A stretch of 64,000 bases of DNA from DATFVJ01 sp963851085 (GCA_963851085.1 CAWKNX010000009.1:262901-326900); one strand, 5' to 3'. Shown: positions 1-10,389, numbered from the stretch's first letter. Numbers and translations: made by a program. Notes: generated from the letters alone by a model not told the origin.

Positions 1-1296
1 GACGCCTACCTGCTCGTGCTCGCCAGCCTGCTGATGCTTTCCGGTTCGACCGCAGACAGGCTCGGCCGCAGGCGCGTGTTCCAGACCGGTCTCGCGGTTT
101 TCACCGCGGGTTCACTGCTGTGCAGCGTGGCTCCGTCGCTCGGCGGGCTGGTCGCGTTCCGCGCGGTGCAGGCGGTGGGCGGTTCCATGCTGAACCCGGT
201 CGCCATGTCCATCATCGTCAACACGTTCACCGAGCCATCGCAGCGCGCGCGGGCGATCGGCGTCTGGGGTGGCGTGATCGGCATCAGCATGGCGCTCGGG
301 CCGATCGTGGGCGGAGCGCTGATCGGGACGGTGGGCTGGCGGGCGATCTTCTGGGTCAATGTGCCTGTCGGTCTCGCCGCGATCGGGCTGACGGCGCTGT
401 TCGTGCCCGAGTCACGGGCGCCGCGGCCACGCAAGCTCGACCCGGTCGGCCAGCTACTGATGATCATCACCTTGACCGCGCTGACCTATGGGATCATCGA
501 GGGCCCGCGTGCGGGCTGGGGATCCGCACTGATCGTGGGCTGTTTCGCGGCCGCCGCCGGTGGGCTGGCGTGCCTGATCCGTTACGAGCTTCGCCGCGAC
601 GAACCGCTCATCGAGGTGCGCTTCTTCCGCAGCGTGCCGTTCGCTGGCGCGACTCTCATCGCCATCTGCGCGATGGCCGCGATGGGCGGATTCCTGTTTC
701 TCAACAGCCTGTACCTGCAGGACGTGCGCGGCTACAGCGCGCTGCACGCGGGTCTTCTCCTCGTGCCGATGGCGCTGATGATGCTCGTCTTCGCCCCGCT
801 GTCCGGGCGCGTCGTCGGCAGCCGGGGGCCGCGGCTGCCGCTGATCGTGGCGGGTGCCGGGATCATGCTGGCCGGCGCAGGGCTGACGATGCTCGCGGAC
901 CAGACCGCACTGGCCTGGCTCATCGTGACCTATGTGCTGTTCGGCGTCGGCGCCGGGGTGGTCAATCCGCCGATCACCAACAACGCGGTATCGGGCATGC
1001 CAAGGTCACAGGCTGGGGTGGCCGCCGCCGTGGCGTCGACGAGCCGCCAGATCGGCCAGTTGCTCGGGGTGGCCGTCGTGGGGTCGGCAGTGACCGCACG
1101 CATCCACGGCCCGCTCGCGGCGAGCCTGGCCGCCGCGAGCCACGTGGGCTGGTGGATCGTGGCGGGCTGCGGGGCCGCGGTGCTGGCAGGTGGCATCGTC
1201 ACGACGACCCCGTGGGCGAACCGTACCGCCGCGGCGACGGCGGCCCGGCTCGCCCCGGACGAGATGGACCTGCGGCTGCCCGCGGGGACGTCATGA
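1..1296 (+). CDS. MFS drug exporter, DHA2 (EmrB/QacA) family, 5' end outside window
   Basis: The frame is open from the first base, so the N-terminus, including the first membrane segments, lies outside the window. About 430 residues remain. Near the start is the MFS motif A-like loop (DRLGRRRVF). Motif C, typical of proton-coupled antiporters, follows (GGVIGISMALGPIVGG), then WRAIFWVNVPVG, a hallmark of 14-segment DHA2 exporters. Hydrophobic segments recur to the end. The family exports toxic or drug-like compounds by proton antiport across the cytoplasmic membrane; the substrate cannot be read from sequence. The stop overlaps the start of a decayed MarR gene (ATGA), the usual arrangement for an exporter with its own repressor. 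Confidence 0.9.
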   Translation, partial: DAYLLVLASLLMLSGSTADRLGRRRVFQTGLAVFTAGSLLCSVAPSLGGLVAFRAVQAVGGSMLNPVAMSIIVNTFTEPSQRARAIGVWGGVIGISMALGPIVGGALIGTVGWRAIFWVNVPVGLAAIGLTALFVPESRAPRPRKLDPVGQLLMIITLTALTYGIIEGPRAGWGSALIVGCFAAAAGGLACLIRYELRRDEPLIEVRFFRSVPFAGATLIAICAMAAMGGFLFLNSLYLQDVRGYSALHAGLLLVPMALMMLVFAPLSGRVVGSRGPRLPLIVAGAGIMLAGAGLTMLADQTALAWLIVTYVLFGVGAGVVNPPITNNAVSGMPRSQAGVAAAVASTSRQIGQLLGVAVVGSAVTARIHGPLAASLAAASHVGWWIVAGCGAAVLAGGIVTTTPWANRTAAATAARLAPDEMDLRLPAGTS

Positions 1297-1757
1297 GCCA
1301 GCACGACCGCGCCGGACAGGCGACCCGGATCTGGCTCGGCGTGCGGCAGCTTGTCCTCGAACGGCGCGACCGCAGGCGCGCTGTCTGCGCTGCGCTTGGC
1401 ATGAGCTTCATCAGGGCGAACGCGCTGCGCATGGGTCGGGCGGCCCGATGACGATGCGTGACCTCGCGGCGAGGCTTCCGGCCGACGCGCCATACACGAC
1501 GCTCGTCGTGGACGATCTGGAGCGCCGCGGTATGGTCACCCCGGCCGTCCATCCCGCCGACCGCCGGTCGAAGATCGTGACTGTGACCGTGGCCCGGCGC
1601 CGAGGCGGCCGCGCTGGCCGAACGGATCCTCGGCGAACCACCCGCGGCCCTGCGTGATCTGGCGCCGCGGACCTGGCGGTGCTCGACCGGATCGTGGCCA
1701 CGCTGCTGAGCGAGCCATCGCCCGCCCGGCTGTATCCAGCAGGCAGTCGAGCGCGCG
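1293..1757 (+). pseudogene. MarR-family regulator, broken by frameshifts
   Basis: Three consecutive frames together spell one MarR-type winged-helix protein. The first runs from ATG at 1293 (MSQHDRAGQATRIWLG) to about residue 45. The second, from about 1430, carries the recognition helix and wing (MTMRDLAARL, VVDDLERRGMV, then the DRRSK wing). From about 1590 the C-terminal helix continues in another frame (AEAAALAERILGE), with a further shift near 1665 before ADLAVLDRIVATLL. An intact member would be about 150 residues. The start overlaps the upstream MFS stop, so this was probably the local repressor of that exporter. With at least two shifts it is unlikely to be functional as read; sequence error is the alternative. 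Confidence 0.72.
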
Positions 1758-2663
1758 TTACTTGAGCGCACCCGCGGTCAGGCCCGAGATGATCCGTTTC
1801 TGAGCGAAGATCACGATCACCGCGACGGGGATCGTGAGGGCCACGACCGCGGCGTCGATGCGACCGTAGAACACCTGGTACTGGCTCTGCCCAAGGTTCA
1901 CGATCGCAACCGGAGCGGTGAAGTGGCTGGGGCTCGTCATGAACATCAGGGCGAACAGGAAATCATTCCAGGCCAGGATGAACGAGATGATCGTGGCCGT
2001 GAACACGCCGGGCAGGGCGACAGGGACGATGACCCGCCACAGCGCCTGCAACCGCGTGGCGCCATCCACGATCGCCGCCTCCTCAAGCGCGGCCGGAATC
2101 TGCGAGAAGTAGTTGGTGAGGAGCCAGACAGCGATCGGCAGGGTGTAGATGAGATAGGCGATGATCAGGCCCGGGTAGGTGTCGAGCAGGCCGATCCGGC
2201 GATAGGTGAGGAACATCGGCCCTACCATCGCGATGACGGGGAAGAAGCCGGCGATCAGGATGAACCCGAGGATCACCGGGCGGCCACGCAGTCGCGTGCG
2301 GGCCAGGCCATAGCCCGCCAGCGAGCCGAGTAGCACCGCGATCACGGTCGCGGACAGCGCCACGAAAGCGCTGTTCAGAAGCGCACGGCCGAAGTTGACT
2401 CCCGTATTTGACGTCTGGGTGAAGTCGGTTCTGTAGCTGCCGAGGGTCAGGTGCCCAGGGGGAAGCAGGCTGGTGGTGCCCTTGCTGATGTCGGCCTGGG
2501 TCTTCAGTGAGGTGATGACGATCCAGTAGAACGGGAACAGGGACACCAGCACGAAGATCGCGATCAGCACGAAGAACAATGTCCTGGAGACGATCTTGCG
2601 GCGCCGTGGTCGCCGTGCCGCGCGACCTACCGGCCGCGGGGTTGCCATGGCATGTGCGCTCAC
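1758..2663 (-). CDS. Carbohydrate ABC transporter permease (MalG-like)
   Basis: Inner-membrane subunit of a CUT1-type sugar importer. The protein has about six hydrophobic segments, beginning around VSRTLFFVLIAIFVLVSLFPFYWIV. It carries the EAA loop that docks on the ATPase (EEAAIVDGATRLQALW followed by VIVP), and the TLPIAVWLL segment common in MalG homologues. I placed the start at GTG 2663 because GGGAGG sits five bases upstream; a longer frame exists but lacks a good ribosome site. It lies 52 bases downstream of the MalF-like permease on the same strand. The ATPase is not in this run of genes and is probably the MsmK-like protein at 10353-11576. Confidence 0.92.
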   Translation of the reverse strand: MSAHAMATPRPVGRAARRPRRRKIVSRTLFFVLIAIFVLVSLFPFYWIVITSLKTQADISKGTTSLLPPGHLTLGSYRTDFTQTSNTGVNFGRALLNSAFVALSATVIAVLLGSLAGYGLARTRLRGRPVILGFILIAGFFPVIAMVGPMFLTYRRIGLLDTYPGLIIAYLIYTLPIAVWLLTNYFSQIPAALEEAAIVDGATRLQALWRVIVPVALPGVFTATIISFILAWNDFLFALMFMTSPSHFTAPVAIVNLGQSQYQVFYGRIDAAVVALTIPVAVIVIFAQKRIISGLTAGALK

Positions 2664-2715
2664 TGTCCCTCCCGGTTCGCTTCTGCGCCCGCTTGGTGGC
2701 GCTCGCATGCGTCGC

Positions 2716-3684
2716 TCACTGCGTCACCTCGTAGTCGGTCCGGAACGTGCGAACGTAAGCCGCCGCGATCAGCATCGCGATGACGACGAGCATCACCGAC
2801 ACCGCGCCGCCGTAGCCGAAGTCGCTGTTGTTGATGAACGCGCTGTAGTTCAGGTAGGCAAGCACGTTGGTCGAGTTACCCGGCCCCCCGCCGGTCATGA
2901 TGTAGACGATGTCGAAGATCAGGAACGCGGACAGGGTGCGCCAGACGAGCGCGACCATCAGCGCCGGCTTGAGCAGCGGCAACGTCAGGCGCCTGAAGGA
3001 CTGCCAGGCGCCGGCGCCGTCGATGCGCGCCGCCTCGTACATGTCACGCGGGATGACCTGGAGCCCGGCCAGCAGGATGATCGCCATGAACGGCACGTTC
3101 TTCCACGCGTCGGCGACGAATATCGCTGTCCACGCGGTCCACTGCTGGTCCAGCCAGGTGGTGTGGGCGAGCGGAAGGTGCAGCGCGGTCAGCGTGTAGT
3201 TCACGAAACCCTGCCGGGGGTCGAACATCGTTTTCCACAGCTCGGCGGAGACCACCGTGGGCACCGCCCACGGGATGAAGATCGCCGCCCGGGCGATGCC
3301 GCGCCCGCGGAACGGCTTGTCAAGGGCCAGCGCCAAGGCAAGGCCAAAGACGAGTTCTATCGCCACCGACACCACCGTGAACGCGAGAGTGCGCGCCAGC
3401 GAGGGCACGAAGAGGTTGTCGGTGAACAGCTTCTTGTAGTTGGACACGCCCGCGAAGCTGCCGACCGGCGGGCTCAGGTAGTTCACGTTATGGAACGAGT
3501 TCCACACGTTGTAGATGAGCGGGTAGGCGGTAATCGCGAGCAGCACGATCACCACCGGTGCGACAAGCCCATAGCCGAATCGCCGTTGCTGGCTCTCCAA
3601 GGTCCCGCGCGGCGCGCGGCGGCGCCGGAGGAGACCTCCGGCGCCGCCGGCAGACGCAGCCTTGCGCTCAGCTACCTCTGTCAT
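2716..3684 (-). CDS. Carbohydrate ABC transporter permease (MalF/UgpA-like)
   Basis: Partner permease of the CUT1 sugar importer, 322 residues. A charged cytoplasmic N-terminus of about 35 residues precedes six hydrophobic segments starting at FGYGLVAPVVIVLLAITAYP, typical of MalF/UgpA proteins. The EAA loop is clear (YEAARIDGAGAWQSF followed by LTLPLLKPAL). It lies between the substrate-binding gene and the MalG-like permease, with short spacers, so all are probably cotranscribed from upstream of 6391. The substrate is unknown; a nearby alpha-mannosidase and ROK remnant hint at glycan use but do not define it. Confidence 0.93.
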   Translation of the reverse strand: MTEVAERKAASAGGAGGLLRRRRAPRGTLESQQRRFGYGLVAPVVIVLLAITAYPLIYNVWNSFHNVNYLSPPVGSFAGVSNYKKLFTDNLFVPSLARTLAFTVVSVAIELVFGLALALALDKPFRGRGIARAAIFIPWAVPTVVSAELWKTMFDPRQGFVNYTLTALHLPLAHTTWLDQQWTAWTAIFVADAWKNVPFMAIILLAGLQVIPRDMYEAARIDGAGAWQSFRRLTLPLLKPALMVALVWRTLSAFLIFDIVYIMTGGGPGNSTNVLAYLNYSAFINNSDFGYGGAVSVMLVVIAMLIAAAYVRTFRTDYEVTQ

Positions 3685-3693
3685 CAGGCCCCG

Positions 3694-4999
3694 CTAACCC
3701 AGTGGTTTGATCTGGCTGGAAACCGAGGAAAGCCCGGACGAGGCGCTGGTCTGGTTGGCGAGCACAGACGAGATCATCGTCTGCAGGTCCGTGGAAATCT
3801 GCGGCCAGTTCGGCGTGACCGGACGGTTCGTGGTGACCTTGAACAGGGGGAGCGCCTGCTGGAAATACGAAGCCTTCGCGAATAGCTCCGACCCTGCCGA
3901 ACCGGTGTACGCGGCCTGAACGGCGGGCGCGTCGCCGGTCGGGACCGCCCGCGCGACCTGCTGCTGCGGAGTCGAGAGGAACTGGATGAACTTCCACGCC
4001 GCCGCCTGGTGGGCGCTCTTGGCGTTGATCACCAGGTCGTCGCCGCCAAGCGCCGTCGCCGGGGTTCCGGTACCTGACGGGAACGGGATGTAGCCGACCT
4101 TGCCCTTGACCGGTGCCGCGGTCTGCGAAAGCTGCAGCAGGTACGGCCAGTTCACGGCGAACGCCGTCTGGCCGGACAGCCATGCGCTCTGGACATCCGA
4201 TTCCTGGAACCCGGTCACCGCGGTCGGCGCGATCTTGTATTTGTAGATGGTGTCGTGCATGAACTGCAGCGCCGCCTGGTTCTGCGGCGTGTCGATGTTG
4301 GTCACATCCAGCTTGCCGCCGAAGCCGCCGAGGAAGTTCTGCCAGGCGGTCACCGCGCCCTCGTACTTGAACCCTTCGAACGCCAGCCCTTCCTTCAGTT
4401 TCGGGTCCGCCTTCATCGCCGCCTGTGCGTCCGCCACGAGTTGCGCAGGTGTGGTGGGCGGCGTTTTCACCAGGTCGGTCCGGTAGTACAGGCCTTCCGC
4501 GTTGATGAACCATGGGATCCCGTAGACGTGGCCGTTGTACTGCACGGTCTGCGCCTGCGCGGGGAAGAACTGGCTCAGGTTTGGGCTGTACTTGTCCAGC
4601 GGCGCGATCCAGCCTGCCTTCGCGAAGGTCGCCTGCGCAGACCACGTCCGAGATGATCACGTCCGGCGTGCCTGAGCCTGCCACGAATCGCGTGGTGAGC
4701 TGCTGATAGGCGGTGTTCGCCGTGGGCGACAGGACGAGCGGCTTGACCGTGATGTTCGGGTTCGCCTGGTGGAACGCGGCCATCTGGGCCTCGGTCTCCG
4801 TGGTCTCCGCACCGAGACCCTGCAGCGAGATCGTGATCGTCTGTTGCGAGCTCGCGCCCGCCTGCTTGGCCGGGCCACTGCTCCCGCAGCCCGCGGCGCC
4901 CACGAGCAAGACTGCCGAGGACAGAGCGGCCGCCGCGAGCGGCACCCTGTGCCGCCCCGTCGCGGCGGTCCTGTGCGACCCGTTCTGCCTTTGGCGCAT
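3694..4999 (-). pseudogene. Sugar-binding lipoprotein of ABC importer, one frameshift
   Basis: The start is ATG 4999, eight bases after GGAGG. A lipoprotein signal peptide follows (LVGAAGCGSS). The N-terminal lobe reads well to PDVIISDVV, then frame is lost around 4636-4642. The other frame continues exactly where expected (AQATFAKAGWIAPLD ... YGIPWFINAEGLYYRTDL) to the stop at 3694. A two-base loss in a TGGGCG-like stretch, or one inserted base, explains it. Corrected, it is a roughly 435-residue family-1 extracellular solute-binding protein. It strongly resembles the neighbouring upstream gene, suggesting tandem duplication. Either the gene is dead and the upstream copy serves the transporter, or the sequence has an error. 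Confidence 0.8.
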
Positions 5000-5104
5000 A
5001 TCGGCCACCTCCTCTGGTTGTCATCCCGGCGGTTGACCGCGCCGGTTTTTGATTGTGCGAAAACTGTCCGTGCGATTGGTGCAGGTTGGTGCGACCCTCC
5101 TCGG

Positions 5105-6391
5105 TCAGCCGGCCTTGACAATGTTGTCGAGCTGCGCAGAAAGGTTCGTGATCGTTTCACCCACCGGTCTGCGTAGCGTGAGCGCCTGATATACCGAGCT
5201 GGATATCGCCAGGCTCAGCTGGTTATAGTTTGCGGTCTTCGGCCGCGGCTTAGCCGACAAAATGGCCTGCCTCAGCACGGGCAGATAGGGGAAGAGCTTG
5301 ATGAGCGCCGGATCACCGTAGAGCTGGGTCCAGACCGGCGGCAGTGAGCCGCGGACGAGGATCTGCCGCTCGCTTGAGATGCTCGTCAGGTACTGGATGA
5401 ATCGCAGGGCCGTCCGCTGGTGCCTGGAGAAGGCGCTGATCGCGAGGTCGCCGCCGCCAAGCGAGCTCGAACCGCGCCCGGCCGGTCCCGGCAGGGGCAC
5501 GACGCCGAACCTGCCGGTGACCTTGTTCCCCGGGCCCGGCCTGCTCGCGAGTCCGTACGCAAGCGGCCAATTCCGCATGAAAAGCAGCTTGCCGGCCTCG
5601 AATGCCGCGCTCGACTTATTCTCGTCCCAGCCAAGGGCGACCTTCGGGATCCAGCCTTCGCGGAATCCCTGAACGAGGAAATTTAAACCCTCGCGGGCCG
5701 GCGGTGAGTCGAGGACCACCCGCTTTCCTTCGCCGGAAAGGATCGCGCCGCCGGCCGACTGCACGGCCTCGGCGAAATTGACGGTCAGCCCCTCGTAGAG
5801 CATGTATTGCCCGGAGTAACCGTACATGTGGTACCTGGGGGCGACCGCCTTGGCCAGATCCGCGAGCTGTGCCCAGGTGCGCGGCGGCGCCGCGCCAGCT
5901 CTGGCGAGAATGTCCGTGCGGTAGTAGAGCAGGCCGGCGTTGCTCGTATAGGGAGCCGCCCACAGCCTGCCGTCCCATTCCGCGGTATCCACCGCTGGCG
6001 GCAGGAACTGCTTGAGGGGGAACAGATCCGGGTTGAGCGGCACGATCCAGCCCGCGGAAGCGAACTCAGGCGTCCAGATCACGTCCATGTTCAGCACGTC
6101 GTAAAGCCCGCTGTGGGCCTGCAGGTTGGCCACCATCTGCGCGTGCTGGTCGTCGGTGTCCGCCGGGAGCTGGATCAGCGTCACCTTCTCGGCCGGGTGC
6201 GCGCTGTCCCAGGCATCCAGGAGCGGCTGGAGGTATCCGCTCGTGTCCGCGCCGGTGACGAAGGTGATCGGGCCCTGGCCGCTCCGCGAGGCGGAGGCCT
6301 TCGTCAGCGCCTGCGTGACGCCGGGACCGCCGCAGGCGGTGGTCATGAGTACACCGGCCAGGAGGGCAGCCCCGATCATGGAACGTCTCAT
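5105..6391 (-). CDS. Sugar-binding lipoprotein of ABC importer
   Basis: 428-residue family-1 extracellular solute-binding protein. A short signal peptide ends in a lipobox (LMTTAC), so the mature protein should be anchored by lipid to the outer face of the membrane. Family features include YDVLNMDVIWTPEFASAGWI, WAAPYTSNAGLLYYRTDI and the C-terminal LGGGDLAISAFSRHQ region. GGAGGG precedes ATG 6391. It heads the minus-strand run of two binding proteins and two permeases, and is intact where its paralogue downstream is frameshifted. A palindrome 33 bases upstream of the start is a candidate operator. Confidence 0.92.
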   Translation of the reverse strand: MRRSMIGAALLAGVLMTTACGGPGVTQALTKASASRSGQGPITFVTGADTSGYLQPLLDAWDSAHPAEKVTLIQLPADTDDQHAQMVANLQAHSGLYDVLNMDVIWTPEFASAGWIVPLNPDLFPLKQFLPPAVDTAEWDGRLWAAPYTSNAGLLYYRTDILARAGAAPPRTWAQLADLAKAVAPRYHMYGYSGQYMLYEGLTVNFAEAVQSAGGAILSGEGKRVVLDSPPAREGLNFLVQGFREGWIPKVALGWDENKSSAAFEAGKLLFMRNWPLAYGLASRPGPGNKVTGRFGVVPLPGPAGRGSSSLGGGDLAISAFSRHQRTALRFIQYLTSISSERQILVRGSLPPVWTQLYGDPALIKLFPYLPVLRQAILSAKPRPKTANYNQLSLAISSSVYQALTLRRPVGETITNLSAQLDNIVKAG

Positions 6392-6423
6392 CGACGCCCT
6401 CCGGCGGAGCCAGGAAGTGATAG

Positions 6424-6438
6424 ATGCATGTTATGCAT
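6424..6438. promoter_or_regulatory. Palindrome upstream of sugar-importer genes, candidate operator
   Basis: ATGCAT-GTT-ATGCAT: two copies of the self-complementary hexamer ATGCAT, three bases apart, in an A+T-rich patch directly upstream of the binding-protein gene starting at 6391. The position suits a repressor site for the sugar importer. No LacI or ROK gene is adjacent; the remainder of the 6392-6756 gap shows nothing else I recognise. Confidence 0.4.
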
Positions 6439-6756
6439 AACGAATTACTACGTGTCAACCACGTTACCGTGATGTGTCCGGCATGTGGCCCGTGCGTGGT
6501 TACCCGGGTTCTTGCCTGACCCGTGCTTCCCACGCTAGACCTGTCGGAGGCAGATCTGTTGCGGGGGTGGCCAGGGGGATGGGACGTCAGTTCGCGGCAT
6601 CGGACTGGCTCGAGCCGCCCAGAGGTTACCTATTTGTTATATTCAGCGACAGGCCTACCAGACCCGACCACACCGCTGCCGGCCGCACCCTCGGCATGAC
6701 CGTTGACAAAGGTGCGTGCCGTGGTAGAGCCGCAGATGTGGGGAGGTGACACGACC

Positions 6757-7263
6757 GTGCGACTGCCGCTGCTCGCCCTCCTCGCCAAGGAACCCGCACA
6801 CGGGTATGAGCTGAAACAGGCCCTGGAGCAGACGTTCGGCCGGGCCTACCCGGCACCGAACATCGGGCAGATCTATGTGACACTCCAGCGGCTGGAGCGG
6901 GACGGGCTCGTGCGGGGCGAGGACGTCGTGCAGTCCAGCCGCCCGAACAAGCGGGTGTACGCGCTGACCGAGGAGGGGCGGCAGGCGCTTGCCGCATGGG
7001 TGGAGGAACCATCGGACGGCGTGCGCGTCCGTGATCAGTTCTTCATGAAGCTCGTGCTCGCGCCCCTGGCGGGTGCCGCGGACCGGATGGCGCTGATCAA
7101 CAAGCAGCGCCGCCACTACCTCAACCTGATGCGTGGCCTGTCGAGCCTCGCCACCGCCACCGACAGGGGAAACCGGATAGCACGCCTGCTGATCGAAGGT
7201 GCGATGCTACATTTGCAGGCCGATCTCGACTGGCTGGAACGCTGCCAGGAGGAACTCGTTTGA
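6757..7263 (+). CDS. PadR-family transcriptional regulator
   Basis: Winged-helix regulator of about 168 residues starting at GTG 6757, chosen because GGGAGG lies ten bases upstream. It opens with RLPLLALLAKEPAHGYELKQALEQ, the PadR N-terminal helix-turn-helix. It continues with the recognition segment (IGQIYVTLQRLERDGLV) and the wing (YALTEEGRQALAAW). The C-terminal helical region (Vir-like) mediates dimerisation in the family. The next gene starts inside this stop codon, so regulator, ABC ATPase and permease form one operon. In such PadR-ABC operons the regulator usually represses the exporter and responds to a small hydrophobic effector. Confidence 0.92.
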   Translation: MRLPLLALLAKEPAHGYELKQALEQTFGRAYPAPNIGQIYVTLQRLERDGLVRGEDVVQSSRPNKRVYALTEEGRQALAAWVEEPSDGVRVRDQFFMKLVLAPLAGAADRMALINKQRRHYLNLMRGLSSLATATDRGNRIARLLIEGAMLHLQADLDWLERCQEELV

Positions 7264-8039
7264 CGCTGCTTCGGCCGCGGGTGCCACAAAGCGAGCCCGC
7301 GGGACCGGCGATGCTGTCGGCCCGCCGGCTGGTCAAGGTCTACCGCGCCGACGGCGTACCGGTCCACGCGATCCGGGGGCTCGAGGTCTCCGTGCGGCGC
7401 GGTGAGTTCGTCGCGGTCATGGGGCCCTCGGGATCGGGGAAGTCCACCCTGCTGCACCTGCTCGGCGGCCTGGAGCCGCCGACGGCGGGGGAGATCTGGC
7501 TGGACGGCCGCCGGGTGGACGGCATGAGCCAGTCCGCCTGGGCGATCCAGCGCCGGCGTCATGTCGGATTCGTCTTCCAGTTCTTCAACCTGATCTCGAA
7601 CATGACCGTTGCCGACAACGTCGAGCTGCCCGCGCTGCTCGCCGGTGCCACCTCGCGGCAGGCTCGCGCCCGCCGCGAGGAACTGCTCGCCGACCTCGGC
7701 CTCACGGCCAGGGCGAACGCCGTGCCCGCCCGGCTGTCAGGCGGTGAGCAGCAGCGCGTGGCACTGGCCAGGGCCTTGGCGAACCAGCCGAGCGTGCTGC
7801 TCGCCGACGAGCCGACGGGCAGTCTCGACAGCTCGAACACCAGGGACGTGCTCCGGCTGCTCAGCCGCGTGCACGAACGTGGCCAGACGATCATGCTGGT
7901 CACCCACGACGCCAGGGTTGGGAGCACCGCGGACCGGGTGATCACGCTGTTCGACGGGATGATCGCGGACGACGCCGCCATGTCGGCGCAGCCCTGCGAG
8001 CCCGCGGCGCTGAACGGTGTGCTCGAACTCAACGGCTGA
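7260..8039 (+). CDS. ABC exporter ATPase, MacB/LolD type
   Basis: Nucleotide-binding subunit of a type VII (MacB/LolD/FtsE-like) ABC system. Walker A is GPSGSGKST, the signature is LSGGEQQR, and Walker B plus D-loop is LLADEPTGSLD. The Q-loop segment is FVFQFFNLISNMT and the H-loop is LVTHD. The TTG start overlaps the PadR stop (TTGA) and has AGGAGG seven bases upstream; ATG 7311 is a fallback. The FtsX-type permease follows after five bases. Such pairs export antibiotics or lipoproteins, or transmit envelope signals. Confidence 0.92.
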   Translation: MTLLRPRVPQSEPAGPAMLSARRLVKVYRADGVPVHAIRGLEVSVRRGEFVAVMGPSGSGKSTLLHLLGGLEPPTAGEIWLDGRRVDGMSQSAWAIQRRRHVGFVFQFFNLISNMTVADNVELPALLAGATSRQARARREELLADLGLTARANAVPARLSGGEQQRVALARALANQPSVLLADEPTGSLDSSNTRDVLRLLSRVHERGQTIMLVTHDARVGSTADRVITLFDGMIADDAAMSAQPCEPAALNGVLELNG

Positions 8040-8044
8040 TCAGG

Positions 8045-10389
8045 ATGCGTGCGACATTCCGCTGGGTGCGCGGCGATCTGCTCGCCAGACGCGGTCAGGC
8101 ACTGCTGGCCGTCTTCGTGGTCGCTGGGGCCGTCGCGGCGCTCGTGCTAGCCGCGACGACGCTTCAAGGCGCGACGAACCCGTGGCAGGGCCTGTTCGCG
8201 AGGACCAGGGGCGCGCACGTATGGCTCCTGCTCACTCCGGGCGCGCCTGGCATCCGGCCTGGGCAGCTCAGCCCGCCGCACAGTGTGACCGCGGTCGCCG
8301 GGCCCTACCAGGCGGCCGCCGCGGACCTGCTGCGAGGCCCGGCGAAGGCCCCGATCGAGTTGCGCGCGATGGCCCCCCGCCTGCCGGCCGTGGACCATCC
8401 GCTGGTGCGGGCGGGCAGGTGGCTCGGCGCGGCGCGGCCGCGCGGGGTCGTGCTCGAAACATCATTCGCCGCGGCGCTGCATCTCGGCGTCGGTGATCGG
8501 ATCATGATCGAGAGCGTCGACGGCAATTCGGTCGGGGCCGCCGTGAGCGGCATCGCGGACACGGCCGATCAGGGCTTCTACCCGGAGCAGACCCCTGGCC
8601 TGGTCTGGGTGCTGCCCGCGCTGCTGACGAAGGTGGAACCGCTTCGGGCCCACACGCAGGAGGTAGTTGGCCTGCGGCTCGCCAACCCGGGGGCCGCGGG
8701 ATTCGTCGCGCAGGAGGCGGTCGACCTGGTCGGCGAAGATCACGTGATCTCCGTCTCGACCTGGCAGAGCGTGCAGCAGTCGATGGCACTCAACAACCGC
8801 CTGCTGGGCCTGATGCTCGCCGTCTTCGGGCTGGCCGCTCTCGTCGCGGCGGCGCTGGCCATCGGGAATGCGACCGGTGGGCGCGTGCTGGTCCAGTTGC
8901 AGGACATCGCCATGCTGAAGGCTCTGGGTTTCACGCCAGGTCAGGTTGTGCGGATGCTCGTCGCCGAGCACAGCGCGCTCGGTGCCGCCGGAATCGCGCT
9001 TGGCCTCGGGACCGCGAGGCTGCTGACGGCTTCGCTCCTGCAGCGGCCGCCGGCCGCCGCGCTGAGCGCGGCCGCGCCGCTGCCAGCGGGACTTGTCGCC
9101 GTGATCGCGCTCGGCGCGGAACTGGCCGTCGCACTTGCGACGCTGCTGCCCGCGTGGCGCGCGGGGCGGGTCAGCCCGGTGGCGGCGGCCGTCGCGCCGC
9201 CACGGGGGCGGTTGTCGCGGCTGGCCAGGCTGGCGCTGCTCGCGCGCCTGCCGCCCGCGCTCGTCCTCGGCGCGCGCGACGCGTTCACTCGCCGGCTCCG
9301 GGCCATGCTGATCATCGGTGGCCTTGCGATCCCGATGCTCATGATCACGGTTGGCCTTGGCTGCCTGTCGACGCTGGACAGCTTCACCGCGAGGCCGGCC
9401 AGGATCGGTCTCGCGGCGGCTGTGACGGTGCGTCCCGGCGGGCTCGACGACGCGCAGACCCGGCGTCTCATCGCGGCGGATCGGCAGGTTGCGGCCTTCT
9501 ACCCAGGTTTCAGGGTGCCCGCGCTCGTGCCGGGTGCGACGACGTCGATCCTGACCCAGGGGATGGGCACCACGGCCGATCCGTATCCCTTCGACGTCGC
9601 GGCCGGCCGGATCTACCATGCCGACAATGAGGCGGTAGCGGGCCAGGGCCTGCTCGATCTCCTTCATGTGCGGGTCGGGCAGTGGGTCCGCCTGACGGTA
9701 CAGGGTGTGCCCCTCGACGTGCACATCGTCGGACGGACCATAGAACCGGAAAATGGCGGGCAGGTGCTGTCCTACGGGACCGACGCCCTCGCCGCCGCCG
9801 GCGGCGCGCCGCCGGTCGTGTTCTACAGCCTGGTGCTGCGCCGCGGCGTTAATCCCGTGGCCGTGCGAGCCCATCTGCTCGCCGTCTCGAACAACCGGCT
9901 CGACGTGGACATCGTCGCCAACCCGGCCAGCCGCTCGGCATCGTGCGCTGGGTGATCGCCGCGCTGATTCTGGTGCTGGCCCTGATCGGCCTGACGAATC
10001 TGGTGACGGCGACCACGGTCGGGCTGCGCGATCACCTCAGGGATGTCGCGGTGCTCAAGGCGATCGGCCTCACCCCGCGGCAGGTCACCGCCACACTGGT
10101 CACCAGCATGAGCATGCTCGCGCTGATAGCGGTGCTCGTCGGCACCTGGCTGGGCCTGGCGGTGTCCGGTGCCCTCATCAACCTCCAGGGCCGGACCAGT
10201 GGTATCGGCGCGGGCCTGGCCGCTCCGCCGTCAGCAGCGATGATCGGCCTGACCGTAGCGGCGGCGATGGCGGGTGCCACCGCGACGGCGTTCCTGCTTG
10301 CCCGCAGGACCGCGCGGATAGAAGTCGCGGCCATCCTGCGGGCACCGGCTAATCAGGCGGGTGCCGCCACGGCCACGGTTGCCGGGTGA
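8045..10389 (+). pseudogene. FtsX/MacB-type ABC permease, one frameshift
   Basis: Partner of the preceding ATPase. The first frame encodes about 630 residues: an N-terminal membrane segment (LLAVFVVAGAVAALVLA), a large extracytoplasmic domain, then an FtsX transmembrane block (LAALVAAALAIGN ... VQLQDIAMLKALGFTPGQV). A second extracytoplasmic domain follows. Near 9932 the frame is lost after VANPASR, and the next frame resumes directly with GIVRWVIAALILVLALIG and a second FtsX block (DVAVLKAIGLTPRQV). One missing base in a CGCTCGG context restores a protein of about 780 residues with two FtsX domains. The exporter is therefore inactive as read, or the base is missing from the assembly. Its 3' end overlaps the convergent sugar ATPase gene by 37 bases. 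Confidence 0.8.

Noticed and set aside
120..1451. 443-codon open frame on the plus strand inside the MFS gene
   Set aside because: It is an out-of-frame shadow rich in Arg/Gly/Ala without family motifs; the overlapping frame has clear MFS membrane segments. Only its last 50 codons (from 1293) are real, as part of the MarR remnant.
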